A stretch of 64,000 bases of DNA from Frondihabitans peucedani (GTDB lineage Bacteria; Actinomycetota; Actinomycetes; Actinomycetales; Microbacteriaceae): assembly GCF_039537585.1 (NCBI RefSeq), contig NZ_BAABAU010000001.1, forward strand, positions 682,001 to 746,000. The letters are read 5' to 3'. A program made the translations under genes and the position numbers. Shown piece after piece: positions 38,830 to 49,076 of this stretch. Position 1 is the stretch's first letter, and every line of letters begins with the position of its first letter. The notes below the pieces were generated by a model. It saw nothing but the letters and a program-made list of their open reading frames with translations, ran no database searches and had not been told where the DNA came from.

Positions 38830-40268
38830 GCGTGACGCTCTGACTCTGTTCGGGAGGCGGACTCTGGTCGGGAGGCGGACTCGGGTCGGGAGACGGACTC
38901 TGCGGGTCGGGAGACGGACTCGGGCCGGGAGCCCGGCTCACTTCGAGGCGAGGGCTCCGACCGCGCGCCGCTCTCGGGCAGCGACGGCGCCGGCCCCGTG
39001 GCACTGCGGAGCGCGGTGACGGTCTGGCGCTCCTCCTCGCGGCTCGGCTTCGGCGCGCTCGAGGCACGTCGGCCGGCCTGGTCGAGGGGGTCGTACCGGT
39101 CGACGCCTACGTTCGCGATGCTCTCGCGCGGCGCGTTCTGCACGGCGATCTCGACGCGCTTCCGCCGACTGAGCGGGGCGAGCGTGAGGGCAGCGCAGAC
39201 GACCAGCCCGGCGACGAGGAACACCACGACCAGGTGCGGCGGCAGGAAGAAGAACAGCAGGCAGCCGACCGACACCACGGCCGTCCAGCCGTAGAAGATG
39301 AGCACGGCGTGGAAGTGCGAGTGGCCCATGTCGAGGAGCCGGTGGTGCAGGTGCTTGCGGTCGGCGCTGAACGGCGACTTGCCGGCGCTGACGCGCCGGA
39401 GCACGGCGAGACTGAAGTCGAGCAGCGGCACGATGAGGATCGCCAAGGGCAGCAGGATCGGGATGAACACCGGCAGCAGCGTCGACTTGTCGGTGGCGCC
39501 CGGGTTGATCGCGCCCGTGACCGACACGGCGCTCGTGGCCATCAGGAGGCCGGTGAGGAGCGCGCCCGCATCGCCCATGAAGAGCCTGGCCGGGTGCCAG
39601 TTCAGCGGCAGGAAGCCGACGCACGCCCCGATCAGCACCGCGGTGATGAGGGCCGCCAGGTTGAAGTACTCGAACTCGCTGCCGGAGGACGACGACAGGA
39701 TGAAGCTGTAGATGAAGAAGACGCCGTTGGCGATGATCGTGACGCCGGCGACGAGGCCGTCGAGACCGTCGATGAAGTTCACGGCGTTCATCACGAGGAC
39801 GACGGCGAACACCGTCAGGATCAGCGACATGTAGCTCGACCCGATCGTGATGCCGCCGATCGGCAGCGACACGAGCTGCACCCCCTGCCAGGCCAGCAGC
39901 CCCGCGGCGATGATCTGGCCGGCGAGCTTGGTCATCCAGTCGAGATCGAACAGGTCGTCGATCACGCCGATCACGACGATGATGAGAGCCGCGCCGAGGA
40001 TGGCGAGGATGTGACCCGGTTCGGCGAACACGAGCCGGAAGTAGTCGACGCCCGAGATGAGCGGGAAGATCAGCCAGGCCGAGAGGAGCGCGATCACGAT
40101 CCCGGCGAACATCGCCACTCCCCCGAGCCGCGGCGTCGGGTTCGTGTGGACGTCGCGTTCACGGATCTTCGGCGCCAGGCGGTACTTGGTGCCGAGGCGC
40201 CAGGCCAGGAGCGAGAGCGCGAAGCTCACGACGGCGGAGATGGCGGCCGCCAGGAGGTAGTACCTCAC
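38826..40268 (-). CDS. wecA: Undecaprenyl-phosphate GlcNAc-1-phosphate transferase
   Basis: Transfers GlcNAc-1-P from UDP-GlcNAc to the lipid carrier at the cytoplasmic membrane face, starting cell-wall glycopolymer synthesis. Predicted 480 residues from GTG at 40268. About 11 membrane helices; metal and substrate motifs VIGVIDDLFDLD, NAVNFIDGLDGLVAG, RLFMGDAGALL and RKHLHHRLLDMGH. The last 110 residues form an unusual polar tail ending in repeated RPES units (SRPESASRPESASR), encoded by roughly 18-bp direct repeats at 38835-38935. Homologues end near residue 370-400, so the tail is an added disordered extension. Confidence 0.94.
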   Translation of the reverse strand: MRYYLLAAAISAVVSFALSLLAWRLGTKYRLAPKIRERDVHTNPTPRLGGVAMFAGIVIALLSAWLIFPLISGVDYFRLVFAEPGHILAILGAALIIVVIGVIDDLFDLDWMTKLAGQIIAAGLLAWQGVQLVSLPIGGITIGSSYMSLILTVFAVVLVMNAVNFIDGLDGLVAGVTIIANGVFFIYSFILSSSSGSEFEYFNLAALITAVLIGACVGFLPLNWHPARLFMGDAGALLTGLLMATSAVSVTGAINPGATDKSTLLPVFIPILLPLAILIVPLLDFSLAVLRRVSAGKSPFSADRKHLHHRLLDMGHSHFHAVLIFYGWTAVVSVGCLLFFFLPPHLVVVFLVAGLVVCAALTLAPLSRRKRVEIAVQNAPRESIANVGVDRYDPLDQAGRRASSAPKPSREEERQTVTALRSATGPAPSLPESGARSEPSPRSEPGSRPESVSRPAESVSRPESASRPESASRTESERHA

Positions 40269-40296
40269 GGTGTCGGCCTCCTTCTGAGCCGCAGGG

Positions 40297-40968
40297 TCAT
40301 ACGACGACGCCGTCGGCCGCGACCCGCCGGATCTCGTCGTCGGAGATGACCCCGTGGCGGACGATCCGGAGCACGCCGTCGCCGGTGGCGTCGACGATCG
40401 TCGACCCGGTGTTCGCCCCGGGCGGCAGGACGTAGTCGCGCCCGGCCTCGCCGCCGTCGAGATAGACCGACGCGGAGTCGCCGAGCATGTCTAGCGCCTG
40501 CTGGGCGGTCAGCGCCGCGGGCTCGCCGGTCAGGTTGGCGCTCGAGACGGCCAGCGGGCCGGTCTCCTCGAGCAGCTCGAGCACGAGCTTGTTGCTCGGC
40601 TGGCGGAGGGCGACGGTGCCGCGGGTCTCGCCGAGATCCCAGATCAGAGACGGCTGCGCACGCAGGATCACGGTGAGCCCGCCCGGCCAGAACTCGTCGA
40701 GCAGCGGCTGCACGAGGTCGGGGACGCTCTCGGTGAGGGCGGCCAGCGTGTCTTGACCCTTGATCAGCACGGGCGGCGGCGACTGCCGGGTGCGGCCCTT
40801 GGCGTCGAGGAGGCGCTGCACGGCCTCGGCGTCGAACGCGTCGGCGGCCAGGCCGTAGACCGTGTCGGTGGGCAGGACGACGAGTTCGCCCCGGGCGATG
40901 GCCGCTCGGGCGAGACGCATTCCGGTCAGGAGTTCTGCGTCGACGGCGCAGTCGTAGAGGGAAGACAT
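40297..40968 (-). CDS. tsaC: L-threonylcarbamoyladenylate synthase
   Basis: Makes threonylcarbamoyl-AMP for the t6A modification of ANN-decoding tRNAs. Predicted 223 residues from ATG at 40968. Motifs VVLPTDTVYGLAADAF, LDAKGRTRQSPPPVLI, WPGGLTVIL, VALRQPSNKL and AVSSANLTGEPAA are present. It lacks the extra C-terminal domain of Sua5-type enzymes. Preceded by the repeat-containing gap after prmC. Confidence 0.94.
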   Translation of the reverse strand: MSSLYDCAVDAELLTGMRLARAAIARGELVVLPTDTVYGLAADAFDAEAVQRLLDAKGRTRQSPPPVLIKGQDTLAALTESVPDLVQPLLDEFWPGGLTVILRAQPSLIWDLGETRGTVALRQPSNKLVLELLEETGPLAVSSANLTGEPAALTAQQALDMLGDSASVYLDGGEAGRDYVLPPGANTGSTIVDATGDGVLRIVRHGVISDDEIRRVAADGVVV

Positions 40969-41068
40969 GACCCCCCGATTGTAGTGTGCCGCGCCGACGA
41001 GGCTCCTGACGGCTCGCCCAGCATGCGGTGTGGCCGCCTGTACCCGGCACCGGTGGCCCTTCCGGGGG

Positions 41069-41108
41069 CAGGATCGCGCAGGATCGGGCACGATCGCGCA
41101 GGATCGCG
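41069..41108. repeat. Tandem 10-bp array of the dispersed GCAGGATC motif
   Basis: Four exact-length units between prmC and tsaC: CAGGATCGCG, CAGGATCGGG, CACGATCGCG and CAGGATCGCG. It starts 5 bp past the prmC stop on the minus strand. The same octamer is scattered over the whole window, and this is its only tandem cluster. Confidence 0.85.
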
Positions 41109-41113
41109 CCGGC

Positions 41114-41971
41114 TCAGCGCAGCGCGGTCGTCGTCCGGTCGCGCCGTGTGAGGTCCTGGTGCGTCGCGGCACCGCGCCAGCCGTCGCCGCCGAGCAGCTC
41201 GCGGATCGCCGGCCCCTGCTCCTCGCCGTGCTCGATCACGAGCGTCCCTCCGGGGACGAGGAGCCGCAGGGCGCGCTGCGACAGGCTCCGGACGACGTCG
41301 AGGCCGTCCGCTCCCCCGAAGAGCGCGAGCTCCGGATCGTGGAGCCGCACCTCGGGATCGCGAGGCACCATGCCGACCGGGATGTACGGCGGGTTCGAGA
41401 CGACGACCGACACGGTCCCGTCGAGCTCCGGGAGGGCCGTGCCGAGATCGCCCTCGACGAGAGTCACCCGGGCGCCGGTCGAGGCGATGTTGCGGCGCGT
41501 CCAGACGGCCGCCTCCGGCGACAGCTCGACGGCGTAGACCCGGGACCTCGGGACCTCGGTGGCGAGAGCCAGCGCGAGAGCGCCGCTGCCGGTGCCGAGA
41601 TCGACGGCGACCGGCTCGGGCTCGGCCCTCGCCGACAGCGCGTCGATGGCGAGCTGTGCGACGCCCTCGGTCTCGGGGCGCGGCACGAAGACGCCGGGCC
41701 CGACATGGAGCTCGAGCGAGCGGAACGGAGCGAGGCCCGTCAGGTGCTGGAGCGGTTCGCGCGCGGCGCGGCGCGCGACGAGGGCGCGGAAGGAGTCGGC
41801 CTCGGACGCCGAGACCGTGCCGCCGGTGATCGCCTGGACCGCCACCTCGCCGCGGCTCCTGCCCAGCACGTGGGCGAGCAGCAGCTCGGCGTCGACGCCG
41901 GGGCTCGGGACGGAAGCGGCCTCGAGCATCCTGCGCCCCTCCGCGAGGAGCGGAGCGATCTCGTCGGTCAC
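41114..41971 (-). CDS. prmC: Release factor glutamine methyltransferase
   Basis: Methylates the GGQ glutamine of release factors. Predicted 285 residues from GTG at 41971, which overlaps the prfA stop as GTGA. SAM motif [17 protein letters not shown] and catalytic NPPYIP are present. The N-terminal helical domain includes [15 protein letters not shown]. Coupling to prfA, its substrate, is functionally sensible. Confidence 0.96.
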   Translation of the reverse strand: MTDEIAPLLAEGRRMLEAASVPSPGVDAELLLAHVLGRSRGEVAVQAITGGTVSASEADSFRALVARRAAREPLQHLTGLAPFRSLELHVGPGVFVPRPETEGVAQLAIDALSARAEPEPVAVDLGTGSGALALALATEVPRSRVYAVELSPEAAVWTRRNIASTGARVTLVEGDLGTALPELDGTVSVVVSNPPYIPVGMVPRDPEVRLHDPELALFGGADGLDVVRSLSQRALRLLVPGGTLVIEHGEEQGPAIRELLGGDGWRGAATHQDLTRRDRTTTALR

Positions 41972-43050
41972 TCGCCGGTGTCGCCGATGTCGGCCAGCCG
42001 GGCCTCCTCGTCGGCCTGGATGCACGACTGCACCACCGGCTCGAGGGCGCCGTCCATCACGGCGTCGAGGTTGTACGCCTTGTAGCCGGTCCGGTGGTCG
42101 GCGATGCGGTTCTCCGGGAAGTTGTAGGTGCGGATGCGCTCGGAGCGGTCCATCCCGCGGATCTGGCTCTTGCGGGCGTCGGAGGCCACGGCGGCCTGCT
42201 CCTCCGCCTGGCGGGCGAGGATGCGGGCGCGGAGGACGCGCATGCCGGCCTCGCGGTTCTGCAGCTGCGACTTCTCGTTCTGCATGGCCACGACGATGCC
42301 GGTCGGGAGGTGGGTGATGCGCACCGCGGAGTCGGTCGTGTTGACCGACTGGCCGCCGGGGCCCGACGACCGGTAGACGTCGATCTTGAGGTCGTTCTGG
42401 TTGATCTCGACCTCTTCGGGCTCGTCGACCTCGGGGAAGACGAGCACGCCCGTCGTCGACGTGTGGATGCGCCCCTGCGACTCGGTCGCGGGCACCCGCT
42501 GGACGCGGTGCACGCCGCCCTCGTACTTGAGGTGGGCCCACACGCCCTGCGCCGGGTCGGTCGTGTTCGACTTGATCGCCACCTGGACGTTCTTGTAGCC
42601 GCCGAGGTCGGACTCGTCGCGCTCGAGGAGCTCGGTCTTCCAGCCCTTCGACTCGGCGTAGTGCGAGTACATGCGGAGGAGGTCGGCCGCGAACAGCGCG
42701 CTCTCGGCACCGCCCTCGCCGCCCTTGATCTCCATGATCACGTCGCGCCCGTCGTCGGGGTCGCGCGGGATCAGGAGACGACGGAGCCGCTCCTGAGCCT
42801 CGGCGAGCGTCTCCTCGAGAGCGGGGACCTCGGCGGCGAAGGCCTCGTCGTCGCGCGCGAGCTCGCGCGCGGCCTCGAGGTCTTCGGTCGCCTGGGTCCA
42901 GTTGGTGTGCGCCGCGACGATGCGCGAGAGCTCCGCGTACCGGCGGTTGATCTTCTTGGCTCTGGCCGCATCCGCGTGAACGGCAGGATCAGAGAGCTGA
43001 ACCTGCAGATCGTCGTGCTCGGCCAGCAGCACCGCTACCGACTCGAACAC
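41968..43050 (-). CDS. prfA: Peptide chain release factor 1
   Basis: Terminates translation at UAG and UAA. Predicted 360 residues. The peptidyl-hydrolysis motif is in [18 protein letters not shown]. The codon-reading tripeptide is PAT in [11 protein letters not shown], as in RF1 (not SPF of RF2). It lies 2 bp after rho. Confidence 0.98.
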   Translation of the reverse strand: MFESVAVLLAEHDDLQVQLSDPAVHADAARAKKINRRYAELSRIVAAHTNWTQATEDLEAARELARDDEAFAAEVPALEETLAEAQERLRRLLIPRDPDDGRDVIMEIKGGEGGAESALFAADLLRMYSHYAESKGWKTELLERDESDLGGYKNVQVAIKSNTTDPAQGVWAHLKYEGGVHRVQRVPATESQGRIHTSTTGVLVFPEVDEPEEVEINQNDLKIDVYRSSGPGGQSVNTTDSAVRITHLPTGIVVAMQNEKSQLQNREAGMRVLRARILARQAEEQAAVASDARKSQIRGMDRSERIRTYNFPENRIADHRTGYKAYNLDAVMDGALEPVVQSCIQADEEARLADIGDTGE

Positions 43051-43052
43051 GA

Positions 43053-45470
43053 TCAGTCCTCTTTGTGGCCGCCGGCCGCGGGGACCGACTTCTGGACCTG
43101 AACGAGGAACTCGACGTTCGACTGGGTCTCTTTGAGGTTCCGCAGCACGATCTCGAGCGCCTGCTGCGGGTCGAGACCGGCGAGAGCGCGGCGGAGGCGC
43201 CAGGTGATCTTGACCTCGTCGGCGCTGAGCAGCATCTCCTCGCGGCGGGTGCCGGAGGCGTTGACGTCGACGGCGGGGAAGATGCGCTTGTCGGCCAGGT
43301 GGCGCGAGAGGCGGAGCTCCATGTTGCCGGTGCCCTTGAACTCCTCGAAGATCACCTCGTCCATCTTGGAGCCGGTCTCGACGAGAGCCGTGGCCAGGAT
43401 CGTGAGCGACCCGCCGTTCTCGATGTTGCGAGCGGCACCGAAGAAGCGCTTCGGCGGGTAGAGGGCCGACGAGTCGACGCCGCCGCTCAGGATCCGGCCC
43501 GAGGCCGGCGTGCTGAGGTTGTACGCGCGACCGAGCCGCGTGATCGAGTCGAGGAGCACGACGACGTCGTGGCCCAGCTCGACCAGGCGCTTGGCGCGCT
43601 CGATGGCGAGCTCGGCGACGGTCGTGTGGTCTTCGGCGGGACGGTCGAAGGTGGAGGCGATGACCTCGCCCTTCACCGTGCGCTGCATGTCGGTGACCTC
43701 TTCGGGGCGCTCGTCGACGAGCACGACCATGAGGTGGACCTCGGGGTTGTTCTTCGCGATCGAGTTGGCGATGGCCTGCAGGATCAGGGTCTTGCCCGCC
43801 TTGGGGGGCGAGACGATGAGGCCGCGCTGCCCCTTGCCGATCGGCGACACGAGGTCGATGATCCTGGTCGAGAGCTTCGACTGCTCGGTCTCGAGGCGGA
43901 GGCGCTCCTGCGGGTAGAGCGGCGTCAGCTTGTTGAACTCGACGCGCTTCGAGGCCTCGTCGACGGTCTGGCCGTTGATCGAGTCGATGCGGACGATCGC
44001 GTTGTACTTCTGGCGACCCTGCTGGTTGTCGCCCTCGCGCGGCTGGCGGATGGCGCCGACGACGGCGTCGCCCTTGCGGAGGTGGTACTTCTTCACCTGG
44101 CCGAGCGAGACGTAGACGTCGCTGGCGCCCGGCAGGTAGCCGGTCGTGCGGACGAACGCGTAGTTGTCGAGGACGTCCAGGATGCCCGCCACGGGGATGA
44201 GGACGTCGTCCTCGGAGATCTCGGGCTCGAACTCGTCGCCCTGGTTCGAGCGGCCGCGCTTGCGGTCGCGCTGCCGGTTGCGGCCGCGGCCGCCCTCGGC
44301 GTCCTCGCGCTGCTGCTGGGCCTGGCTGCCCTGCTGGCCGCCTCCCTGCTGGTTGCCGCCCTGCTGGTTGCCGCCCTGCTGGCGACGGTCGTCTTCGTCC
44401 TGCTGGGGAGCGCTCTGCGGAGCCTGGCCGTTCTGGTTCTGCTGGCCGCCCTGGTTCTGCTGGCCGCCCTGGTTCTGGGCGCCGTTCTGGCCCTGCTGGC
44501 CGTTCTGGCCCTGCTGGCCGTTCTGACCCTGCTGACCGTTCTGGCCGCCGCGGTTCCGGTTGCGGTTGCGGCGCCCGCCGCCCTGCTGGGAGGGCTGCTC
44601 GGCCGACGAGTCGGTCGCGGGCTCGGCGGGTGCGTCGGCGACGACGCCGCCGGCACCGGAGACGGCCGCCTCGGCGGCGGACTCGGCCTCGCGCTGGGCG
44701 CGGAGGCGCGCCTGCTCGGCGCGGGTGCGGTCGGCGCGCGACTGGCGCGGCGGGAGGTCGATCGTGATCTCGGGCTTGGCCTCGGACGAGGCATCGGCCT
44801 GGCCCTGGTCGGCGGCGGCAGCGGTCTGGCCGTTGTCGCTGGCACGGCGCGAGCCGCGGCGGCGACGGCCGCCCTCGGCCTTCGGCTCCGCGGAGGTCTC
44901 GCCCTCGGTGGCCGGTGCGGCCGCGTCGGTGCGGGCCGCAGCGGCGGTGCCGTCGGTGCTCGTCGTGTCGGTGCTGGTGGTGTCGGCGCTCGCGCTGTCG
45001 GCACCGGTCGAGGCGCTGGCCTCGACGGAGACGGGCGTCGTGGCGGGGATCTCGACGACGCCGGACTCGCCCTGGTTGGCGTGGTCGACGGCCGAGCGGG
45101 GCTCGGGGGCGCCGGCGGCGGCCGTCGCGCGCCGCGGGGCGCGCTTGGCGCGGACCGGGGCGACGATGCCGGCTGCGGGCGTCTCGGGCGCGGACGCCTC
45201 GGAGACGACGACCTCGGGCGTGGTGCCCTGGGCCGCAGCCGTCTCGGCGGGCGCCTCGACCGTGGTGTCGGGGGTGTCGATGGTCAGCTCGGGCTGACCG
45301 GCGGCGTCGCTGCCGCCGTTCTGCGCCGCGGTGATGGCGGCGACGAGGTCTCCCTTGCGGAGCTTCGAGATGCCGCTGATGCCGAGCTGCGACGCCATGG
45401 CCTGGAGGGCCGGAAGACGGAGCGCTGACAGGTCGGCCGAGTCGGGAGTCGTGGATGTCGTGTCGGTCAC
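43053..45470 (-). CDS. rho: Transcription termination factor Rho with long insert
   Basis: Predicted 805 residues from GTG at 45470; E. coli Rho has 419. An N-terminal SAP-like helix region ([18 protein letters not shown]) is followed by an Ala/Thr-rich and then Arg/Gly/Gln/Asn-rich insert (about residues 60-410), typical of actinobacterial Rho and able to bind RNA. The core has the RNA-binding fold, Walker [22 protein letters not shown] and the Q/R-loop region. The start codon is buried in a hairpin described separately. Confidence 0.97.
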   Translation of the reverse strand: MTDTTSTTPDSADLSALRLPALQAMASQLGISGISKLRKGDLVAAITAAQNGGSDAAGQPELTIDTPDTTVEAPAETAAAQGTTPEVVVSEASAPETPAAGIVAPVRAKRAPRRATAAAGAPEPRSAVDHANQGESGVVEIPATTPVSVEASASTGADSASADTTSTDTTSTDGTAAAARTDAAAPATEGETSAEPKAEGGRRRRGSRRASDNGQTAAAADQGQADASSEAKPEITIDLPPRQSRADRTRAEQARLRAQREAESAAEAAVSGAGGVVADAPAEPATDSSAEQPSQQGGGRRNRNRNRGGQNGQQGQNGQQGQNGQQGQNGAQNQGGQQNQGGQQNQNGQAPQSAPQQDEDDRRQQGGNQQGGNQQGGGQQGSQAQQQREDAEGGRGRNRQRDRKRGRSNQGDEFEPEISEDDVLIPVAGILDVLDNYAFVRTTGYLPGASDVYVSLGQVKKYHLRKGDAVVGAIRQPREGDNQQGRQKYNAIVRIDSINGQTVDEASKRVEFNKLTPLYPQERLRLETEQSKLSTRIIDLVSPIGKGQRGLIVSPPKAGKTLILQAIANSIAKNNPEVHLMVVLVDERPEEVTDMQRTVKGEVIASTFDRPAEDHTTVAELAIERAKRLVELGHDVVVLLDSITRLGRAYNLSTPASGRILSGGVDSSALYPPKRFFGAARNIENGGSLTILATALVETGSKMDEVIFEEFKGTGNMELRLSRHLADKRIFPAVDVNASGTRREEMLLSADEVKITWRLRRALAGLDPQQALEIVLRNLKETQSNVEFLVQVQKSVPAAGGHKED
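44482..44547. repeat. 18-bp tandem repeats inside rho
   Basis: Nearly four units of CCGTTCTGGCCCTGCTGG encode the repeated Gly-Gln-Asn-Gly-Gln-Gln motif of the Rho insert. Units are in frame, so copy-number change would only lengthen the disordered insert. Confidence 0.75.
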
Positions 45471-45498
45471 GGGGGTGGTTTCCTTTCGCTCCCCCGTG
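45468..45498 (-). promoter_or_regulatory. Hairpin sequestering the rho start codon
   Basis: In the mRNA, CACGGGGG pairs perfectly with CCCCCGUG, whose last three bases are the GUG start codon. The 15-nt loop carries the AAAGGAAA ribosome site. This looks like a translation control element for rho. A second inverted repeat, GTTGCA-N6-TGCAAC, lies upstream at 45626-45643 in the 180-bp leader. Confidence 0.55.
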
Positions 45499-45650
45499 CG
45501 GATCGCCGGGGGTGAGCCGGCCGTGCCAGGTTCGTCGGAAGGACGCGGGCTACGGCCGCGCGCTGATGCTCACTCGAAAGCAGTGCGGATGCACGACGTC
45601 AGAGAAAGTGCGCGCTTGGGTGAGAGTTGCAGAAACGTGCAACCCGGGCT

Positions 45651-46637
45651 TCACGAATCGGTAAGAGACGCGGTTTCTACCGGGTGCGGCACCACTGTAG
45701 CACCCTTGAGATCGACGGCCAGCATCAACGCGCGCCACTCTGTGACAGAGTGCTCGGCCACCAGCGACGACGCGAACAGGCGCTGCGCCGGATCGCTCCC
45801 GAGGACGAGGAGCGACGGCCCGGCCCCGGAGACGACGGCTGCGAGACCGGCGTCGCGGAGCATCCTGATCAGGGCGTCCGTCTCGGGCATCGCGCTCGCC
45901 CGGTAGCTCTGGTGCAGGCGGTCCTCCGTCGCGGCGAGGAGGAGCTCGGGGCTCTGGATGAGCGCCGCCACGAGCAGGGCGGAGCGCGACACGTTGAAGG
46001 TGGCGTCTTCGTGAGGGACCGAGGCCGGCTGCAGGCTCCGGGCGAGCTTGGTCGAGAGCGTGGTCTCGGGCACGAAGACGACCGGCGAGACGCCGCGGTG
46101 CACCAGGAGGCGCTTGTGCGACGGCCCCTCGGACGTGGTCCACGCGATCGTGAGCCCGCCGAAGAGGGCCGGCGCCACATTGTCGGGGTGTCCCTCGAGC
46201 TCGGTGGCGAGACGGAGGAGCGTCGACGAGTCGACGTCGACGATCCCGTCGAGGAGGCCCTTCGCCGCCATGATGCCGGACACGATCGCCGCGGCGGACG
46301 AGCCGAGGCCGCGACCGTGCGGGATCGCGTTCGACGCCTCGAGCCGGAGGCTCGGCAGGGGCTGGCCCAGCTGCTCGAACGCGTAGTCGATGGCGCGGAC
46401 CACGAGGTTCGACTCGTCGGTCGCCACCTCGCCCGCACCCACGCCGGTGACGTGCACGTCGACCGTGCGCGGGCCGCCTTGGACGGCGGTGACCGTCAGC
46501 TCGTCGTAGAGGGAGAGGGCGATCCCCAGCGTGTCGAAGCCCGGGCCCAGGTTCGCCGAGGTGGCGGGGACCTTGACGAGCACCCGGCGGCCGTCGACGG
46601 TCGGCGTCACGCCGGCCGGGGCGGAGCCGCGGGTCAT
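45651..46637 (-). CDS. thrB: Homoserine kinase
   Basis: Phosphorylates homoserine for threonine synthesis. Predicted 328 residues from ATG at 46637, overlapping the thrC stop as ATGA. GHMP kinase motifs: [35 protein letters not shown] and [12 protein letters not shown]. Last gene of lysA-hom-thrC-thrB. Confidence 0.96.
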   Translation of the reverse strand: MTRGSAPAGVTPTVDGRRVLVKVPATSANLGPGFDTLGIALSLYDELTVTAVQGGPRTVDVHVTGVGAGEVATDESNLVVRAIDYAFEQLGQPLPSLRLEASNAIPHGRGLGSSAAAIVSGIMAAKGLLDGIVDVDSSTLLRLATELEGHPDNVAPALFGGLTIAWTTSEGPSHKRLLVHRGVSPVVFVPETTLSTKLARSLQPASVPHEDATFNVSRSALLVAALIQSPELLLAATEDRLHQSYRASAMPETDALIRMLRDAGLAAVVSGAGPSLLVLGSDPAQRLFASSLVAEHSVTEWRALMLAVDLKGATVVPHPVETASLTDS

Positions 46638-47716
46638 GCCGAGGCTCGCACCAGACCGAGGACGCCGGCGACCTCGTCGGTGTCGACGGCGACGACGGTC
46701 GGGGTGACCTCGGTGCCGTCGGGGCCCCTGAGTGCCCACTGCGGGTCTTTGAGGCCGTGGCCCGTGACCGTGAGGACCACGGTCGATCCGGCAGGGACCT
46801 GCCCGGCCTCGGCGCGCTCGAGGAGCCCGGCGACGCTGATGGCGGACGCCGGCTCGACGAAGATGCCGACCTCGGCCGACAGGATCTTCTGGGCCTCGAG
46901 GATCTTCGCGTCGTCGATGGCGCCGAAGTAGCCGTCGGTCAGCTCGCGGGCCTCGAGAGCGAACTTCCAGGAGGCGGGGTTGCCGATCCGGATCGCGCTG
47001 GCGATCGTCTCGGGGTGCTTGACGACGGCGCCGCCCACGATCGGTGCGCTGCCCGCGGCCTGGAACCCGAACATCCTGGGCAGCTTCGTGGTGCGGTTCT
47101 GCTCGAGGTCTTCGCGGTAGCCGCGGGTGTACGCGGTGTAGTTGCCGGCGTTGCCGACGGGCAGGAAGTGGAAGTCGGGGGCGTCGCCCAGGACGTCGAC
47201 GACCTCGAAGGCGGCGGTCTTCTGGCCTTCGATGCGGTCGTTGTTGACCGAGTTCACGAGGTGCACCGGGTAGTTGGCGGCGAGGTCGCGCGCGATGTCG
47301 AGACAGTCGTCGAAGTTGCCCTGGATCTGCAGGAGCTGACCGTTGTGCGCGACGGCCTGGCTGAGCTTGCCCATGGCGATCTTGCCCTCGGGCACGAGCA
47401 CGGCGGCGGTGATGCCGGCGTGGGCGGCGTACGCGGCGGCCGAGGCCGACGTGTTGCCGGTGGAGGCGCAGATGACGGCCTTGGCGCCGTGCTCGACGGC
47501 CTTCGAGATGGCCATCGTCATGCCGCGGTCTTTGAAGGAGCCGGTCGGGTTGATGCCCTCGTACTTCACGTAGACGTTGGCGCCGGTGCGCGCCGAGAGG
47601 GCGCGCGCGGGGATGAGCGGCGTGCCGCCCTCGCCGAGGGTGACGATGGGCGTGGCGTCTGTCACGTCGAGACGGCCGCGGTATTCGTGCAGGACACCCT
47701 GCCACTGGTGGGCCAT
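46634..47716 (-). CDS. thrC: Threonine synthase
   Basis: PLP enzyme converting O-phosphohomoserine to threonine. Predicted 360 residues. The PLP lysine is in [27 protein letters not shown] and [10 protein letters not shown] bind the phosphate. The start shares one base with the hom stop (TGATG). Confidence 0.97.
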   Translation of the reverse strand: MAHQWQGVLHEYRGRLDVTDATPIVTLGEGGTPLIPARALSARTGANVYVKYEGINPTGSFKDRGMTMAISKAVEHGAKAVICASTGNTSASAAAYAAHAGITAAVLVPEGKIAMGKLSQAVAHNGQLLQIQGNFDDCLDIARDLAANYPVHLVNSVNNDRIEGQKTAAFEVVDVLGDAPDFHFLPVGNAGNYTAYTRGYREDLEQNRTTKLPRMFGFQAAGSAPIVGGAVVKHPETIASAIRIGNPASWKFALEARELTDGYFGAIDDAKILEAQKILSAEVGIFVEPASAISVAGLLERAEAGQVPAGSTVVLTVTGHGLKDPQWALRGPDGTEVTPTVVAVDTDEVAGVLGLVRASA

Positions 47717-49053
47717 CAGGCTCCTTCGACTCTGAGCACGCTCGTGACGGAGTTCACGACGGCTTCGGTGGTGAGGTCGGCGACCGTGCGAGCCAGCGAC
47801 GATTCGCGGGCGCGGTGCGTTCCGATGATCAGCGTAGCGGTGGCCTCGGCGGGATCGGCCCGTGTGACGCCCGCGGACTCCTTCGGCACCGTCGTCTGCT
47901 CGACGGTCTCGACGCTGACGCCGTGTCCGGCGAGGATCCCGGCGACGGTCGCCAGGACGCCGGGCTGGTCGGCGACGTCGAGGGCGATCTGGTAGCTCGT
48001 CGAGACGCTGCCCATCGGGAGCACGCGGAGGTTCGCGTGGGTCGACTCGGCGAGTCCCGGGCCGCCGATGATGTGACGGCGCGCGGCCGACACGAGGTCG
48101 CCGAGGACGGCGGAGGCGGTCTCCACTCCCCCTGCGCCCGCGCCGTAGAACATCAGGTCGCCGGCGGCCTCGGCCTCGACGAAGACGGCGTTCTTGGCAC
48201 CGTGCACGGCGGCGAGCGGGTGACCGAGCGGCACGAGGGCGGGGTGCACGCGCGCTGAGACGCCGTCGGCACCGTCGTCGTCGGTGAGCCGCTCGCAGAT
48301 CGCGAGGAGCTTCACGACGAAGCCCGCCTTCCGCGCCGCCTCGACCTGCGCGTGCGTCACCCCGGTGATGCCCTCGCGGTGGACGGCCGCGAGCGGCACG
48401 CTCGTGTGGAACGCCAGGCTCGCGAGGATCGTCGCCTTCTGCGCCGCGTCGTAGCCCTCGATGTCGGCGGTCGGGTCGGCCTCGGCGTACCCGAGGTCGG
48501 TCGCGATCGCCAGGGCGTCGTCGAGCGACTCGCCGAGGGTGTCCATGCGGTCGAGGATGAAATTCGTGGTGCCGTTGACGATGCCCATGACGCGCAGGAT
48601 GCGGTCTCCCGCGAGACTCTCGCGGAGCGGCCGGATGATCGGGATCGCGCCGGCGACCGCGGCCTCGTAGTAGAGCTGTGCGCCGACCTGCTCGGCGGCG
48701 GCGAAGAGCTCGGGGCCGTGGCTGGCGAGCAGGGCCTTGTTGCCGGTGACGACGTCGGCTCCGGAGTTCAGGGCCTGCAGGATGAACGTGCGCGCCGGCT
48801 CGATCCCGCCGATGAGCTCGACGACGATGTCGGCTCCCAGGATCAGCGACTCCGCGTCGGTCGTGTACAGCTCGCGCGGGAGGTCGACGTCGCGCGCGGC
48901 GTCGAGGTCGCGCACGGCGATGCCCGTCAGCTCGAGGCCGGCACCGGCGCGCCCGGCGAGGTCGTCGCCCTGCTCGAGGAGCAGGCGGGCGACCTGGCTG
49001 CCGACGGAGCCGGCGCCGAGGAGGGCGACCTTGACGTTGCGGTATTCGATCAT
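47716..49053 (-). CDS. hom: Homoserine dehydrogenase
   Basis: NAD(P)H reduction of aspartate semialdehyde to homoserine. Predicted 445 residues from ATG at 49053. Rossmann motif [31 protein letters not shown] and [11 protein letters not shown] are present. The C-terminal ACT domain (about 355-435, [20 protein letters not shown]) predicts feedback inhibition by threonine. Confidence 0.97.
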   Translation of the reverse strand: MIEYRNVKVALLGAGSVGSQVARLLLEQGDDLAGRAGAGLELTGIAVRDLDAARDVDLPRELYTTDAESLILGADIVVELIGGIEPARTFILQALNSGADVVTGNKALLASHGPELFAAAEQVGAQLYYEAAVAGAIPIIRPLRESLAGDRILRVMGIVNGTTNFILDRMDTLGESLDDALAIATDLGYAEADPTADIEGYDAAQKATILASLAFHTSVPLAAVHREGITGVTHAQVEAARKAGFVVKLLAICERLTDDDGADGVSARVHPALVPLGHPLAAVHGAKNAVFVEAEAAGDLMFYGAGAGGVETASAVLGDLVSAARRHIIGGPGLAESTHANLRVLPMGSVSTSYQIALDVADQPGVLATVAGILAGHGVSVETVEQTTVPKESAGVTRADPAEATATLIIGTHRARESSLARTVADLTTEAVVNSVTSVLRVEGA

Positions 49054-49076
49054 GGGGGTCTCTCTGCTGGGGTCGG

